A stretch of DNA of 64,000 bases from Collinsella bouchesdurhonensis (lineage in GTDB: Bacteria; Actinomycetota; Coriobacteriia; Coriobacteriales; Coriobacteriaceae), in the NCBI RefSeq assembly GCF_900155365.1, contig NZ_LT699739.1, positions 304,333 through 368,332 on the forward strand, in the 5' to 3' direction. The notes below the pieces were generated by a model. That model worked only from the letters and a program-made list of their open reading frames with translations, did not search any database and had not been told where the DNA came from. This document shows positions 29,309-37,733 of this stretch, one piece after another (positions within the stretch are counted from its first letter, which is position 1; each line of letters starts with the position of its first letter). Made by a program: the position numbers and the translations under genes.

Positions 29309-30334
29309 ATGATTGCCATTCTCAAAAAAGGAGCCTCCGATCAGTCCGTCTCCCACCTCGTGAGCTGGATTCACAAAAAAGGCCTCGATACGCACATCAG
29401 CCGCGGCAAGGAGGAGACGATCATCGGACTCGTGGGCGACACGAGTCGAATTGATCCGTTCCTACTTGAATCCATGGATATCGTCGACCAGGTCAAACGC
29501 GTCTCCGAACCTTTCAAAAAAGCAAACCGCAAGTTTCATCCCGAAGACACCGCGGTCGACTGCGGCCATGGAGTGAAGATCGGCGCCGGGCACTTCCAGG
29601 TTATCGCAGGCCCTTGCTCCGTTGAGGGTGAAAACCTCATCCGCATTGCCCGACGCGTCAAAACGGCCGGTGCGACCATGCTGCGCGGCGGCGCCTTTAA
29701 GCCTCGCACCTCCCCATATGCCTACCAGGGAATGGGCGCCGAGGGCCTCGACCTTCTGCGCGAAGCAGCCGATGAACTCGACATGCCTATCGTCACTGAA
29801 ATCATGGACCCTCGCGACGTCCAGCTCTTTTTGGACAAGAATATCGAGGTCATGCAGATCGGTGCCCGCAATGCGCAAAACTTCCCCCTCCTCAAAGAGG
29901 TCGGTAAAACCCAAACCCCCGTTCTTCTTAAGCGCGGAATGTCCGGCACGCTCGACGAGCTGCTTATGGCTGCCGAGTACATCATGAGCGAGGGCAACGA
30001 AAATGTGATCCTTTGCGAGCGCGGCATTCGCACCTTTGAAACGCGCACGCGCAACACGTTCGACCTCAACGCCGTACCCGTGCTTCACCACCTCTCACAC
30101 CTTCCCGTCGTGGCCGACCCCAGTCACGCCACCGGCTACACCCGCTATGTTGAGCCTATGGCGCTTGCCGCCACGGCAGCCGGCGCTGATGGTTTGGAGA
30201 TCGAGGTTCACGACAATCCCAGCAAGGCATGGTCTGACGGCGCCCAGGCACTCACTCCCGATCAGTTTGACGACACCATGCGCCGCATCCGCGCTATCCG
30301 GGAAGTCATCTGCCAACAGACCGTGCAGGAGTAG
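29309..30334 (+). CDS. aroF: 3-deoxy-7-phosphoheptulonate synthase (DAHP synthase)
   Basis: First step of the shikimate pathway: condenses phosphoenolpyruvate and erythrose-4-phosphate. The 341-residue protein has an N-terminal ferredoxin-like regulatory domain (about 70 residues, MIAILKKGASDQSV) and the TIM barrel of the type I-beta class, with IAGPCSVEG, MLRGGAFKPRTSPYAYQG, IGARNAQNFPLL, VLLKRGM and VADPSHATG. The ATG at 29309 has AGGA about ten bases upstream and matches the family start; a longer frame from 29249 lies over the promoter. It opens the eight-gene aro operon. The N-terminal domain is a likely feedback site for an aromatic amino acid. Confidence 0.95.
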   Translation: MIAILKKGASDQSVSHLVSWIHKKGLDTHISRGKEETIIGLVGDTSRIDPFLLESMDIVDQVKRVSEPFKKANRKFHPEDTAVDCGHGVKIGAGHFQVIAGPCSVEGENLIRIARRVKTAGATMLRGGAFKPRTSPYAYQGMGAEGLDLLREAADELDMPIVTEIMDPRDVQLFLDKNIEVMQIGARNAQNFPLLKEVGKTQTPVLLKRGMSGTLDELLMAAEYIMSEGNENVILCERGIRTFETRTRNTFDLNAVPVLHHLSHLPVVADPSHATGYTRYVEPMALAATAAGADGLEIEVHDNPSKAWSDGAQALTPDQFDDTMRRIRAIREVICQQTVQE

Positions 30335-30337
30335 GCC

Positions 30338-31258
30338 ATGGGGACGGTGAGAAACGCGCGCGTTAACCAAGGTGGGCCCAGGTGTGCAGGCATCGTGGGA
30401 TTGGGCCTTATTGGCGGAAGCTTTGCCCGAGGCTATGCGCAGGCAGGCGTTCGCGTACTGGCATGGGATCCCGATGAAGACGTTATGGTGGCCGCCAGCA
30501 TGGGCACCGTCTCCGGCGAGCTTAACGACGAAACACTCGGCGAGTGCGACATCATCGTCCTTGCTTGCTACCCCGAAGCCTGTATCGAATGGCTTGAGGC
30601 ACACGCCCAAGCGCTCGCCGATGCCACCGATACCGAGGCCATAATGGGCCCCGTGGTGATCGATACCGTAGGCATCAAAGGCATTGTGTGCGAGCGTGCC
30701 TTTAACCTGGCGCGTGAGAACGGCTTTTACTTTGTGGGAGCACACCCCATGGCGGGCACGCAATTCTCGGGCTACGCGCACTCCCGTGCCGACTTATTTG
30801 AGGGTGCGCCGCTCGTGCTCGTGCCGCCCGCGGTGGATGATTCCCTTAAGCTGGAACTCCTGAGTCAAGTACGCGAGATGGTGCGTCCTTTGGGCTTTGG
30901 GAAGTTTAGCGTTACGAGCGCCGAGGAGCACGACCACGTAATTGCTTTTACGAGTCAGCTTGCGCATGTGGTGTCCAACGCCTATGTAAAGAGCCCGACT
31001 GCGCAAGAGCACCACGGCTTCTCGGCAGGAAGCTATCGTGACCTCACACGCGTCGCGCACCTCAATGCGTCCATGTGGGCCGAGCTCATGACCGATAACG
31101 CGCAATATCTCAGCCAAGAGCTGACCTATCTCATCGATTCCCTCGCAGCCTATCGCGATGCACTCGAGAAGAAGGACGAAGGGCAGCTCGAAGAGCTTCT
31201 CGCCGAGGGAGATCGCATCAAGCGCGCTCTCGACGCCAACACCCCCGACAACGATTAG
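30338..31258 (+). CDS. tyrA: Prephenate dehydrogenase
   Basis: Oxidises prephenate to 4-hydroxyphenylpyruvate for tyrosine. The 306-residue protein has an N-terminal NAD-binding fold with GIVGLGLIGGSFARG near residue 18, the catalytic-region HPMAGTQFSGY near 145, and the helical dimer domain with AFTSQLAHVVSNAY. No chorismate mutase or ACT domain is attached, so mutase activity must come from PheA in the same operon. The start is ATG three bases after the aroF stop, with AGGAG upstream in the aroF end. Confidence 0.93.
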   Translation: MGTVRNARVNQGGPRCAGIVGLGLIGGSFARGYAQAGVRVLAWDPDEDVMVAASMGTVSGELNDETLGECDIIVLACYPEACIEWLEAHAQALADATDTEAIMGPVVIDTVGIKGIVCERAFNLARENGFYFVGAHPMAGTQFSGYAHSRADLFEGAPLVLVPPAVDDSLKLELLSQVREMVRPLGFGKFSVTSAEEHDHVIAFTSQLAHVVSNAYVKSPTAQEHHGFSAGSYRDLTRVAHLNASMWAELMTDNAQYLSQELTYLIDSLAAYRDALEKKDEGQLEELLAEGDRIKRALDANTPDND

Positions 31259-31276
31259 CCATCAGGAGGAAGCCTC

Positions 31277-32350
31277 GTGCACACGATAGAAGTTGCCACC
31301 TCATCGAGGACATATAACGTCCACATTGCGTGTGGGCTGTTTCCGCGTGTGGGCGAAATCACACGCGGCACCGCCGGTGGCTCCCGGGCCATGGTCGTAT
31401 CGAACACCGATGTGGCCCCGCTCTACTCTGCTGCTGTTCTCGAGTCACTGAACGCTGCCGGGTACAAAACGGATATCCATATCGTAGAGTCGAGTGAGAC
31501 CGTTAAGAACATGTCCGAACTCGCGCTCCTCCTTGAGCACTGCGCCGAGGCAGAACTCACCCGCGATGACGTTGTAGTAGCGCTTGGCGGTGGCGTCGTC
31601 GGCGACCTCGCCGGCTTTGCCGCCGCAACCTACATGCGCGGTTGTAAACTCGTGCAGGTGCCCACAAGCTTACTCGCAATGGTCGATTCTTCCGTTGGAG
31701 GAAAAACGGCGGTCGACCTTGAACACGGAAAGAATCTTGCTGGCGCCTTCTTCCAGCCGCGCGCCGTTGTCGCCAGCGTCGAAGCGCTCGACACCATTGC
31801 CCCCAACTTGTTTGCCGACAGCTGCGGCGAAGTTATCAAATACGGCGTGCTGTGCAATCCCGGCCTTTTCGCTTCGCTCGAAAAAACTCCGCTCACCGAG
31901 TCGTGCGATGATCACGAGCGGCTCGAAGAAGTAATCGCGCGTTGCGTCGAAATCAAACGCGATGTTGTTTCAAATGACGAATGCGAGCGCGGGCTGCGCC
32001 AGACCCTTAACCTTGGGCACACCATCGGACACGCCGTCGAGAGCGCAAACGAATACCGTCTTGGCCATGGGTCTTCAGTTGCAGCGGGCATGTGCATCAT
32101 GGCGCGCGCCTGCGCAAAACGCGGTTGGTGCGACCAAGATGTCGCCCATCGCATCGAAGCGACCGTTGCCGCCCACGGCCTTCCCACCTCAACCGATTTC
32201 GATGTCGACACGCTCTTCAGGCATGCCAAGGCCGATAAGAAACGCCATGGCGACACGATGAATATCGTGGCCATAGAGGCTATCGGATCTGTAAGCATCA
32301 AAACGCTTCCCCTCAATGAGTTCCGCACGCTCATCGAACAGGGACTGTAG
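31277..32350 (+). CDS. aroB: 3-dehydroquinate synthase (intact copy)
   Basis: Converts DAHP to 3-dehydroquinate using NAD and a divalent metal. The 357-residue protein keeps every key motif: the NAD loop VVALGGGVVGDLAGFAAATYMRG, VDSSVGGKTAVD with the catalytic Lys, CGEVIKYG with the metal-binding Glu, and LNLGHTIGHAVESAN followed by LGHGSSVAAG supplying the metal-binding His residues. The start is GTG at 31277 behind AGGAGGA. Compare the degenerate paralogue at 47372-48472. Confidence 0.96.
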   Translation: MHTIEVATSSRTYNVHIACGLFPRVGEITRGTAGGSRAMVVSNTDVAPLYSAAVLESLNAAGYKTDIHIVESSETVKNMSELALLLEHCAEAELTRDDVVVALGGGVVGDLAGFAAATYMRGCKLVQVPTSLLAMVDSSVGGKTAVDLEHGKNLAGAFFQPRAVVASVEALDTIAPNLFADSCGEVIKYGVLCNPGLFASLEKTPLTESCDDHERLEEVIARCVEIKRDVVSNDECERGLRQTLNLGHTIGHAVESANEYRLGHGSSVAAGMCIMARACAKRGWCDQDVAHRIEATVAAHGLPTSTDFDVDTLFRHAKADKKRHGDTMNIVAIEAIGSVSIKTLPLNEFRTLIEQGL

Positions 32351-32365
32351 ACATAAGGCAGGAAC

Positions 32366-33685
32366 ATGAAAGCGATCATCAATCCTCGTCCACTCGCCGG
32401 CACTGTGCCCGCAATCGCATCGAAGTCGATGGCTCACCGCCTGATCATCGCCGCGGCGCTTGCAAACGACCCCACTCACGTGGTCTGCAATACGACCTGC
32501 GCCGATATCGAGGCGACGGTTCGCTGTCTTGCTGCGCTGGGCGCAAAGATCGAAGCCACCGAAAACGGCTTCTCGGTACGGCCCGCGCCGAGAAGCGTCG
32601 AGCTCGGTCTCCTCAAAGCTCTTCATGGAGGCACGCTGGATTGTGGCGAATCCGGCTCCACCCTTCGCTTCATGCTCCCCGTAGCTTGCGCTCTGGGCGC
32701 CGAAGCATCCTTCATCGGAGCCGGAAGGCTCGGTTCCCGCCCGTTGGCCCCGCTGTCCGACGAGATCATCGCCGCTGGATGTAACCTGGATGGTTTGGGA
32801 GGCTTCCCACTCAAGACCTCCGGGCGTATGCGAGCCGGCCGCTTCGTGCTTCCGGGAAATGTAAGCTCCCAGTATATCTCCGGCCTTCTGCTCTCCTTCC
32901 CCCTGCTTGACGGGGCAAGCGAGGTTGCCGTGATGGGAAAGATCGAAAGTCGTCCATATATCAATCTCACCATCCAGGCAATGAAAGAATTCGGCGTAGA
33001 GGTTGCCGTTCGCCACGCGGACGCAACGTCCGCCCAGCCCGAAACAACGACGTTTTCGGTCAATGCCAGGGGCTACCGCTCCCCTGGAACCGTGCAAGTA
33101 GAGGGCGATTGGTCTAACGCCGCATTCTGGCTCTGCGCCGGAGCCCTGAGCAATGCTCCCATTTCCGTTGAGGGAGTCTCACTCAACTCGGCTCAAGGAG
33201 ACAGAAATGTCATGGCAGCCCTTTCGCGCTTTGGGGCACGGATCCAGCGCGCACCGAAGCGCGCAACAGCCCAGCCCGATGCGCTCAACGGGTTTGAGAT
33301 GAGTGCGCAAGATATCCCCGACCTTGTTCCCGTCATCTCGGCAGTAGCATCTTGCGCACAGGGAACAACCGTAATCCGAGATTGCGCGCGCCTACGCATC
33401 AAAGAATCCGATCGACTCGCCACAACAGCCTCCGAGCTCACCGCGTTGGGCGCCCATGTTGAAATTGACGCCGACAGCTTGATCATTCAAGGCACGACCG
33501 AGCTCAACGGCGGCACCGTCGACTCCCATAACGACCATCGCATCGCCATGATGGCCGCTGTCGCGGCCTCGCGCTGCACATCCCAAGTTGTCATCAACGG
33601 AGCCGAAGCAGTCAACAAATCCTACCCCGATTTCTTCGATCACTACCGACTTCTGGGCGGCGACGTTACGCTCATTGAGGAGTAA
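32366..33685 (+). CDS. aroA: 3-phosphoshikimate 1-carboxyvinyltransferase (EPSP synthase)
   Basis: Adds the enolpyruvyl group of PEP to shikimate-3-phosphate. The 439-residue protein shows the two-domain EPSP synthase pattern: ASKSMAHRLIIAAALA near residue 20, LDCGESGSTLRFMLPVACAL near 90, SSQYISGLLLS near 170, DLVPVISAVASCAQG, and the C-terminal RIKESDRLATTASEL and DSHNDHRIAMM. The substrate-binding loop reads GESGSTLRF where many class I enzymes have G-N-A-G-T, which is closer to class II; tolerance to inhibitors cannot be judged by eye. Sixteen bases after aroB. Confidence 0.95.
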   Translation: MKAIINPRPLAGTVPAIASKSMAHRLIIAAALANDPTHVVCNTTCADIEATVRCLAALGAKIEATENGFSVRPAPRSVELGLLKALHGGTLDCGESGSTLRFMLPVACALGAEASFIGAGRLGSRPLAPLSDEIIAAGCNLDGLGGFPLKTSGRMRAGRFVLPGNVSSQYISGLLLSFPLLDGASEVAVMGKIESRPYINLTIQAMKEFGVEVAVRHADATSAQPETTTFSVNARGYRSPGTVQVEGDWSNAAFWLCAGALSNAPISVEGVSLNSAQGDRNVMAALSRFGARIQRAPKRATAQPDALNGFEMSAQDIPDLVPVISAVASCAQGTTVIRDCARLRIKESDRLATTASELTALGAHVEIDADSLIIQGTTELNGGTVDSHNDHRIAMMAAVAASRCTSQVVINGAEAVNKSYPDFFDHYRLLGGDVTLIEE

Positions 33686-33688
33686 CCT

Positions 33689-34822
33689 ATGTCTTCGACC
33701 TTCGGAAATCGCATTCATCTGAGTATTTTTGGACAATCGCATTCCACGGCCATCGGTTGCTCGTTGGACGGCTTGCCGGCCGGAATTCCCATTGACCTGG
33801 AGGCGCTTCAGGCGTTTTGCGATCGCCGTGCGCCAGGCAAAAACGATACCTCGACCCCCCGCCGCGAAGCGGATGTCGTCCATGTATTGAGCGGAATCGC
33901 CAACGGACACACGTGCGGAGCGCCCTTTGCCGCCGTCATCGAAAACACCAACACCCGTTCTAGAGATTACAGCGAACTGCGCCGTGTTCCTCGCCCTGGT
34001 CATGCCGATTGGCCTGCATATATACGCTACGGAAACTGGCACGATGTCGCTGGCGGCGGCCATTTTTCCGGACGACTCACCGCCCCTCTCTGCGTTGCCG
34101 GCGGTCTTGCCCTGCAGGCCCTCGCGCAGCTTGGCATCATCGTCTGCGCCCATATGCAACAGGTGGGAGACGTCACAGACGTACATCTAAACGACTTGTT
34201 TCTTGAAACGTCTCAAGCCAAGGCAATCCTTCAAAACGAGCTCCCCTGCATCGACCCTCAAGCAGCCGCACTGATACACACGACCATTCTTTCGGCAAAA
34301 AAACGCCTCGACTCTGTGGGTGGCGCGGTGGAATGTGCGGTCTACGGTGTTCCCGCAGGCATTGGCGACCCTATGTTTGATGGTATCGAAAACCGCATTG
34401 CGCACATCGCATTTGGCATACCGGCGGTAAAGGGACTTGAATTCGGCGCAGGCTTCAAGGTGGCCTCCATGTACGGGAGCCAAAACAACGACGCTTACCG
34501 CATGAGCAACGGGCGCGTATGCTGCCAAACCAATCATGCAGGCGGTGCCCTCGGCGGAATCACCACCGGCGCGCCGATTGTCTTTCGAGTCGCACTCAAA
34601 CCCACTCCGTCCATCGCCCAGGAGCAGCAAAGCGTAAGCTTGCCCGATGGGACAGACACGCCTCTTTCTGTCAAAGGGAGGCACGACCCCTGTATCGTCG
34701 CGCGCGCCGTACCGGTCGTGGAGGCCGCAGCCGCCCTTGCCGTGCTCGATGCACTTCTTGAAGACGGTCGTTTTGAAGTCCCGCCTTCGCCCGATTTCTG
34801 CCCCCAACGTTGCCGCCAATAG
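33689..34822 (+). CDS. aroC: Chorismate synthase
   Basis: Flavin-dependent enzyme that makes chorismate from EPSP. The 377 residues begin STFGNRIHLSIFGQSHSTAIG (family motif GESHG is here GQSHS), continue with PGHADWPAYIRYGN (usual PGHADY) and RDYSELRRVPRPG, and end with a GRHDPCIVARAVPVVEA motif. The two small departures from the usual signatures (Glu to Gln, Gly to Ser near residue 14) are worth noting but all histidines thought to act in catalysis appear present. Starts at ATG behind GAGGAG, three bases after aroA. Confidence 0.94.
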   Translation: MSSTFGNRIHLSIFGQSHSTAIGCSLDGLPAGIPIDLEALQAFCDRRAPGKNDTSTPRREADVVHVLSGIANGHTCGAPFAAVIENTNTRSRDYSELRRVPRPGHADWPAYIRYGNWHDVAGGGHFSGRLTAPLCVAGGLALQALAQLGIIVCAHMQQVGDVTDVHLNDLFLETSQAKAILQNELPCIDPQAAALIHTTILSAKKRLDSVGGAVECAVYGVPAGIGDPMFDGIENRIAHIAFGIPAVKGLEFGAGFKVASMYGSQNNDAYRMSNGRVCCQTNHAGGALGGITTGAPIVFRVALKPTPSIAQEQQSVSLPDGTDTPLSVKGRHDPCIVARAVPVVEAAAALAVLDALLEDGRFEVPPSPDFCPQRCRQ

Positions 34823-34852
34823 CCGCAATCACCACTCGCTCAAGGATGCTCG

Positions 34853-35998
34853 ATGGAACTTACCGATGTCAGAACCCAAATAGACTCAATCGATTCGCAA
34901 CTGCTCGAACTCTTCTGCCGTCGTATGGACCTGGCACAAGAAGTTGCCGCAGCAAAAAAGGGTATGAAAAAAGCGGTCTTCGACCCAGCTCGCGAGCGCG
35001 CAAAGCTCGCTGATATCATGGGCCGCGCGCCTGCGCGCTACTCCGCGCAAGCCGTCTCGCTCTTCTCGCTTCTCATGACCATGAACAAGGCGGAACAGCA
35101 AAAGATACTTCATTCAGACGACGCGGAAAGCCTTTCCTCACGCGCTCGCGCTTCGCTTCTTCCCTCATCGGAAGCCTTCCCCAGCACCGCGCACGTAGCC
35201 TGTCAGGGCGTTGAGGGGGCATATAGCCAAATTGCAGCATGTCGCCTGTTCAGGGTCCCTGTCATATCGTACTTCACCACGTTCGAAGGCGTATTTCGCG
35301 CCGTCCAAAGCGGACTTTGCGAATATGGCGTACTTCCCATCGAAAACTCCACGGCGGGTTCGGTCAACCAAGTCTATGACCTTATGGCGCAATACCGCGT
35401 TTCCATCGTCAAGAGCCTGCGACAAAAGATCGACCATCAACTCCTGGTCACACCAGGAACAGAACTTGAGAATATTACCGAGATCTGCTCCCACCAACAG
35501 GCAATTGCTCAATGCTCCGACATCATTGAACGTCTTGGCGCCCAGGTGACGGTTACCGAAAATACGGCCATGGCCGCTCAGATGGTCGCCGAATCCGATC
35601 GAGACGATATCGCCGCGATCTCGTCTCAAAGCTGTGCGGAACTCTATGGACTTGAAGTGGCCGCACGCGATGTCCAAAATGCCGACTCCAACTACACTAG
35701 GTTTGTCGTTATTTCCGCCGAACCTAAAATCTACCCCGGTGCCAACAGGACTTCGCTGATGGTCACGCTCAAGCATGAACCAGGTTCGCTGTATCGCATG
35801 CTCGAGCGCTTCTATGCCCTGGGAATCAATATGGTCAAACTTGAAAGCCGCCCCATCCCTGGTCGTGATTTTGAGTTTGTTTTCTATTTTGATCTTGAAG
35901 CCCCTGCGGCGAGCAACGAACTCGACACACTGCTGGATTCCCTCGATGACATCTGCGATTCCTATGTCTACTTTGGCACATATACGGAGGTCCTCTAA
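34853..35998 (+). CDS. pheA: Bifunctional chorismate mutase / prephenate dehydratase
   Basis: Makes phenylpyruvate for phenylalanine and supplies prephenate to TyrA. The 381-residue protein has an AroQ-type helical mutase domain at residues 1-90 (VRTQIDSIDSQLLELFCRRM), a prephenate dehydratase domain at about 105-290 (CQGVEGAYSQIAA, PIENSTAGSVN, and the catalytic SNYTRFVVIS) and a C-terminal ACT domain (LKHEPGSLYRMLERF, then KLESRP) that normally senses phenylalanine. The stop TAA overlaps the next ATG as TAATG. Confidence 0.95.
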   Translation: MELTDVRTQIDSIDSQLLELFCRRMDLAQEVAAAKKGMKKAVFDPARERAKLADIMGRAPARYSAQAVSLFSLLMTMNKAEQQKILHSDDAESLSSRARASLLPSSEAFPSTAHVACQGVEGAYSQIAACRLFRVPVISYFTTFEGVFRAVQSGLCEYGVLPIENSTAGSVNQVYDLMAQYRVSIVKSLRQKIDHQLLVTPGTELENITEICSHQQAIAQCSDIIERLGAQVTVTENTAMAAQMVAESDRDDIAAISSQSCAELYGLEVAARDVQNADSNYTRFVVISAEPKIYPGANRTSLMVTLKHEPGSLYRMLERFYALGINMVKLESRPIPGRDFEFVFYFDLEAPAASNELDTLLDSLDDICDSYVYFGTYTEVL

Positions 35999-37236
35999 TG
36001 ACATCAAGACCATATGGCGTTTTGGGCCGTGTGTTAGGCCATTCCTACACCCCTACCATTTACAGGGAACTTGCTGGACTTGACTATCGACGCTTTGAGC
36101 GTGAACCCGAAGAGCTCGAAACCTTTCTCAAAAGCGATGAATGGGAAGGCGTCAACGTCACCATCCCCTATAAGCGCTCCGTCATCCCCTATCTCGCCGG
36201 CATGAGCGATATAGCCCGCCGCTTGGGTAACGTCAACACCATCACGCGCCGCGAAGATGGCACGCTCTATGGCGACAACACCGATTACTACGGATTCAAG
36301 TGCCTCGTAGAATCACTCGGTATCGATGTTGCGGGGATGCGAGCCGTTGTCTTTGGCGGAACAGGTGGTGCCGGTGCAACCGTCATGGCTGTACTGGCCG
36401 ATATGAATGTCGAGGCAATCTCTATCAGCCGACACGGAGAGCACACGTACGAGGACCTCAAAAACCTTTCCGATATTGAGCTGGCCGTCAACTGCACACC
36501 CGTAGGAATGTACCCGAACTGTCCCGATTCGCCCTGCGACCTTGATGTCCTTCCCGATCTTAAGGCTGTTGTAGACATTGTCTACAACCCAGCACGAACT
36601 GGAATCATCCTCGAGGCCGAAAAGCGCGGCATTCCCTGCACAAGTGGCCTTTTGATGCTTGTCGCCCAGGCGGCGCAGGCCGTCGAGCGCTACACCGGCA
36701 GAGCTATCGAGCTCTCTCGCACGTATGAGGTAAGCGAGCGACTAGCCACCACAGAGCAAAATATCGCAATTATCGGTATGCCAGGATGCGGCAAGACACG
36801 CGGCGGCAAGGCCCTAGCCTCGATTCTCGACAGATCATTTGTTGATATCGATCAAGAACTCGAATCGCGCCTTGGATGCAGCTGCTCAGAATACATCAAA
36901 TGGGAAGGCGAAGGAGCATTTCGTCAGCAGGAAACCGCCTGCCTTGCCGATATCGCCAAGCGTAGCGGTCAGGTCATCTCCTGCGGAGGCGGCGTCGTCA
37001 CTCGTCCCGAAAACTACCCGCTTCTACATCAGAACAGTGTGATTGTCATGATCGATCGCGACCTCTCGCAGCTCGCAACCCATGGCCGCCCCATCACTGC
37101 GCGAGACGGCATACAAGCGCTGGCAGCCGCACGCATGCCGCTCTACCACGCTTGGGCTGATTATGAGGTCGACTCGCAAGAGACCCCGATGCTCACGGCG
37201 TCGCTGATTCGCGACACCCTGCCGCCCATGATTTAG
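35998..37236 (+). CDS. Shikimate dehydrogenase-shikimate kinase fusion
   Basis: One 412-residue chain catalyses two successive steps: reduction of 3-dehydroshikimate and phosphorylation of shikimate. Residues 1-245 are AroE: HSYTPTIY near 15, VNVTIPYKR with the catalytic Lys59, DNTDYYG with Asp96, the nucleotide loop FGGTGGAGAT near 119 and VNCTPVGMYP. Residues 255-412 are AroK: Walker A GMPGCGKT (Lys266), FVDIDQELE with the shikimate Asp pair, GEGAFRQQE, SCGGGVV and the lid GRPITA. Both halves look complete. A separate AroK gene occurs at 48472-49005, so the organism has two kinase copies. Confidence 0.94.
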   Translation: MTSRPYGVLGRVLGHSYTPTIYRELAGLDYRRFEREPEELETFLKSDEWEGVNVTIPYKRSVIPYLAGMSDIARRLGNVNTITRREDGTLYGDNTDYYGFKCLVESLGIDVAGMRAVVFGGTGGAGATVMAVLADMNVEAISISRHGEHTYEDLKNLSDIELAVNCTPVGMYPNCPDSPCDLDVLPDLKAVVDIVYNPARTGIILEAEKRGIPCTSGLLMLVAQAAQAVERYTGRAIELSRTYEVSERLATTEQNIAIIGMPGCGKTRGGKALASILDRSFVDIDQELESRLGCSCSEYIKWEGEGAFRQQETACLADIAKRSGQVISCGGGVVTRPENYPLLHQNSVIVMIDRDLSQLATHGRPITARDGIQALAAARMPLYHAWADYEVDSQETPMLTASLIRDTLPPMI

Positions 37237-37251
37237 CAGAAGGTTGTAACC

Positions 37252-37686
37252 ATGAACGCACTCGTTATCAACGGACCAAACCTCAATATGCTCGGCATCA
37301 GAGAACCCGATATCTACGGTCGTCAAACCTATGATGACCTTATCGAACTATGTCGAGCCGCAGGAGAAAAAGAGGGTTTTGATACCGTCGACGTCTACCA
37401 ATCCAATCATGAGGGAGACCTGATCGACACCATCCAACAGGCCCTTGGAGTCTATGATGGCATCGTTATCAATCCAGCGGCCTATACGCATACAAGCGTC
37501 GGCATTCTCGATGCACTCAAGGCAGTTCAGATTCCCGCGGTTGAGGTACACATCTCGGCGGTCGACGAGCGCGAGGGTTTCCGACAAATTTCATACGCAG
37601 GCATGGCCTGCTTTGATCGCGTAGTTGGAGAGGGCCTTACGGGCTACGCACACGCGCTGCATATCCTCAAAGAGCATCTTTCATGA
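37252..37686 (+). CDS. aroQ: 3-dehydroquinate dehydratase, type II
   Basis: Dehydrates 3-dehydroquinate to 3-dehydroshikimate. The 144-residue protein is the dodecameric type II class: INGPNLNMLGIREPDIYG at the start (with the catalytic Tyr), QSNHEGDLIDTIQQA near 45, INPAAYTHTSVGILDAL near 75 and VEVHIS near 100. Starts at ATG with AAGG upstream, 15 bases after the fusion gene. It completes the pathway and is the last gene of the operon, ending at a hairpin. Confidence 0.96.
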   Translation: MNALVINGPNLNMLGIREPDIYGRQTYDDLIELCRAAGEKEGFDTVDVYQSNHEGDLIDTIQQALGVYDGIVINPAAYTHTSVGILDALKAVQIPAVEVHISAVDEREGFRQISYAGMACFDRVVGEGLTGYAHALHILKEHLS

Positions 37687-37695
37687 TAAGCAACT

Positions 37696-37733
37696 AGCGG
37701 GCATCGGGTTAATCCAGGGTGCCCGCTTCTTCT
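37696..37733 (+). terminator. Shared terminator between aroQ and recN
   Basis: AGCGGGCA (37696-37703) pairs with TGCCCGCT (37720-37727), followed by TCTTCT. It separates two convergent genes and the right arm runs into the last codons of recN, so it may serve both strands; the T-tract is short. Confidence 0.55.

Noticed and set aside
32189-33097. Open frame of 302 codons antisense to aroA
   Set aside because: aroA and its neighbours are intact on the plus strand; the antisense frame spans two real genes and has no domain.
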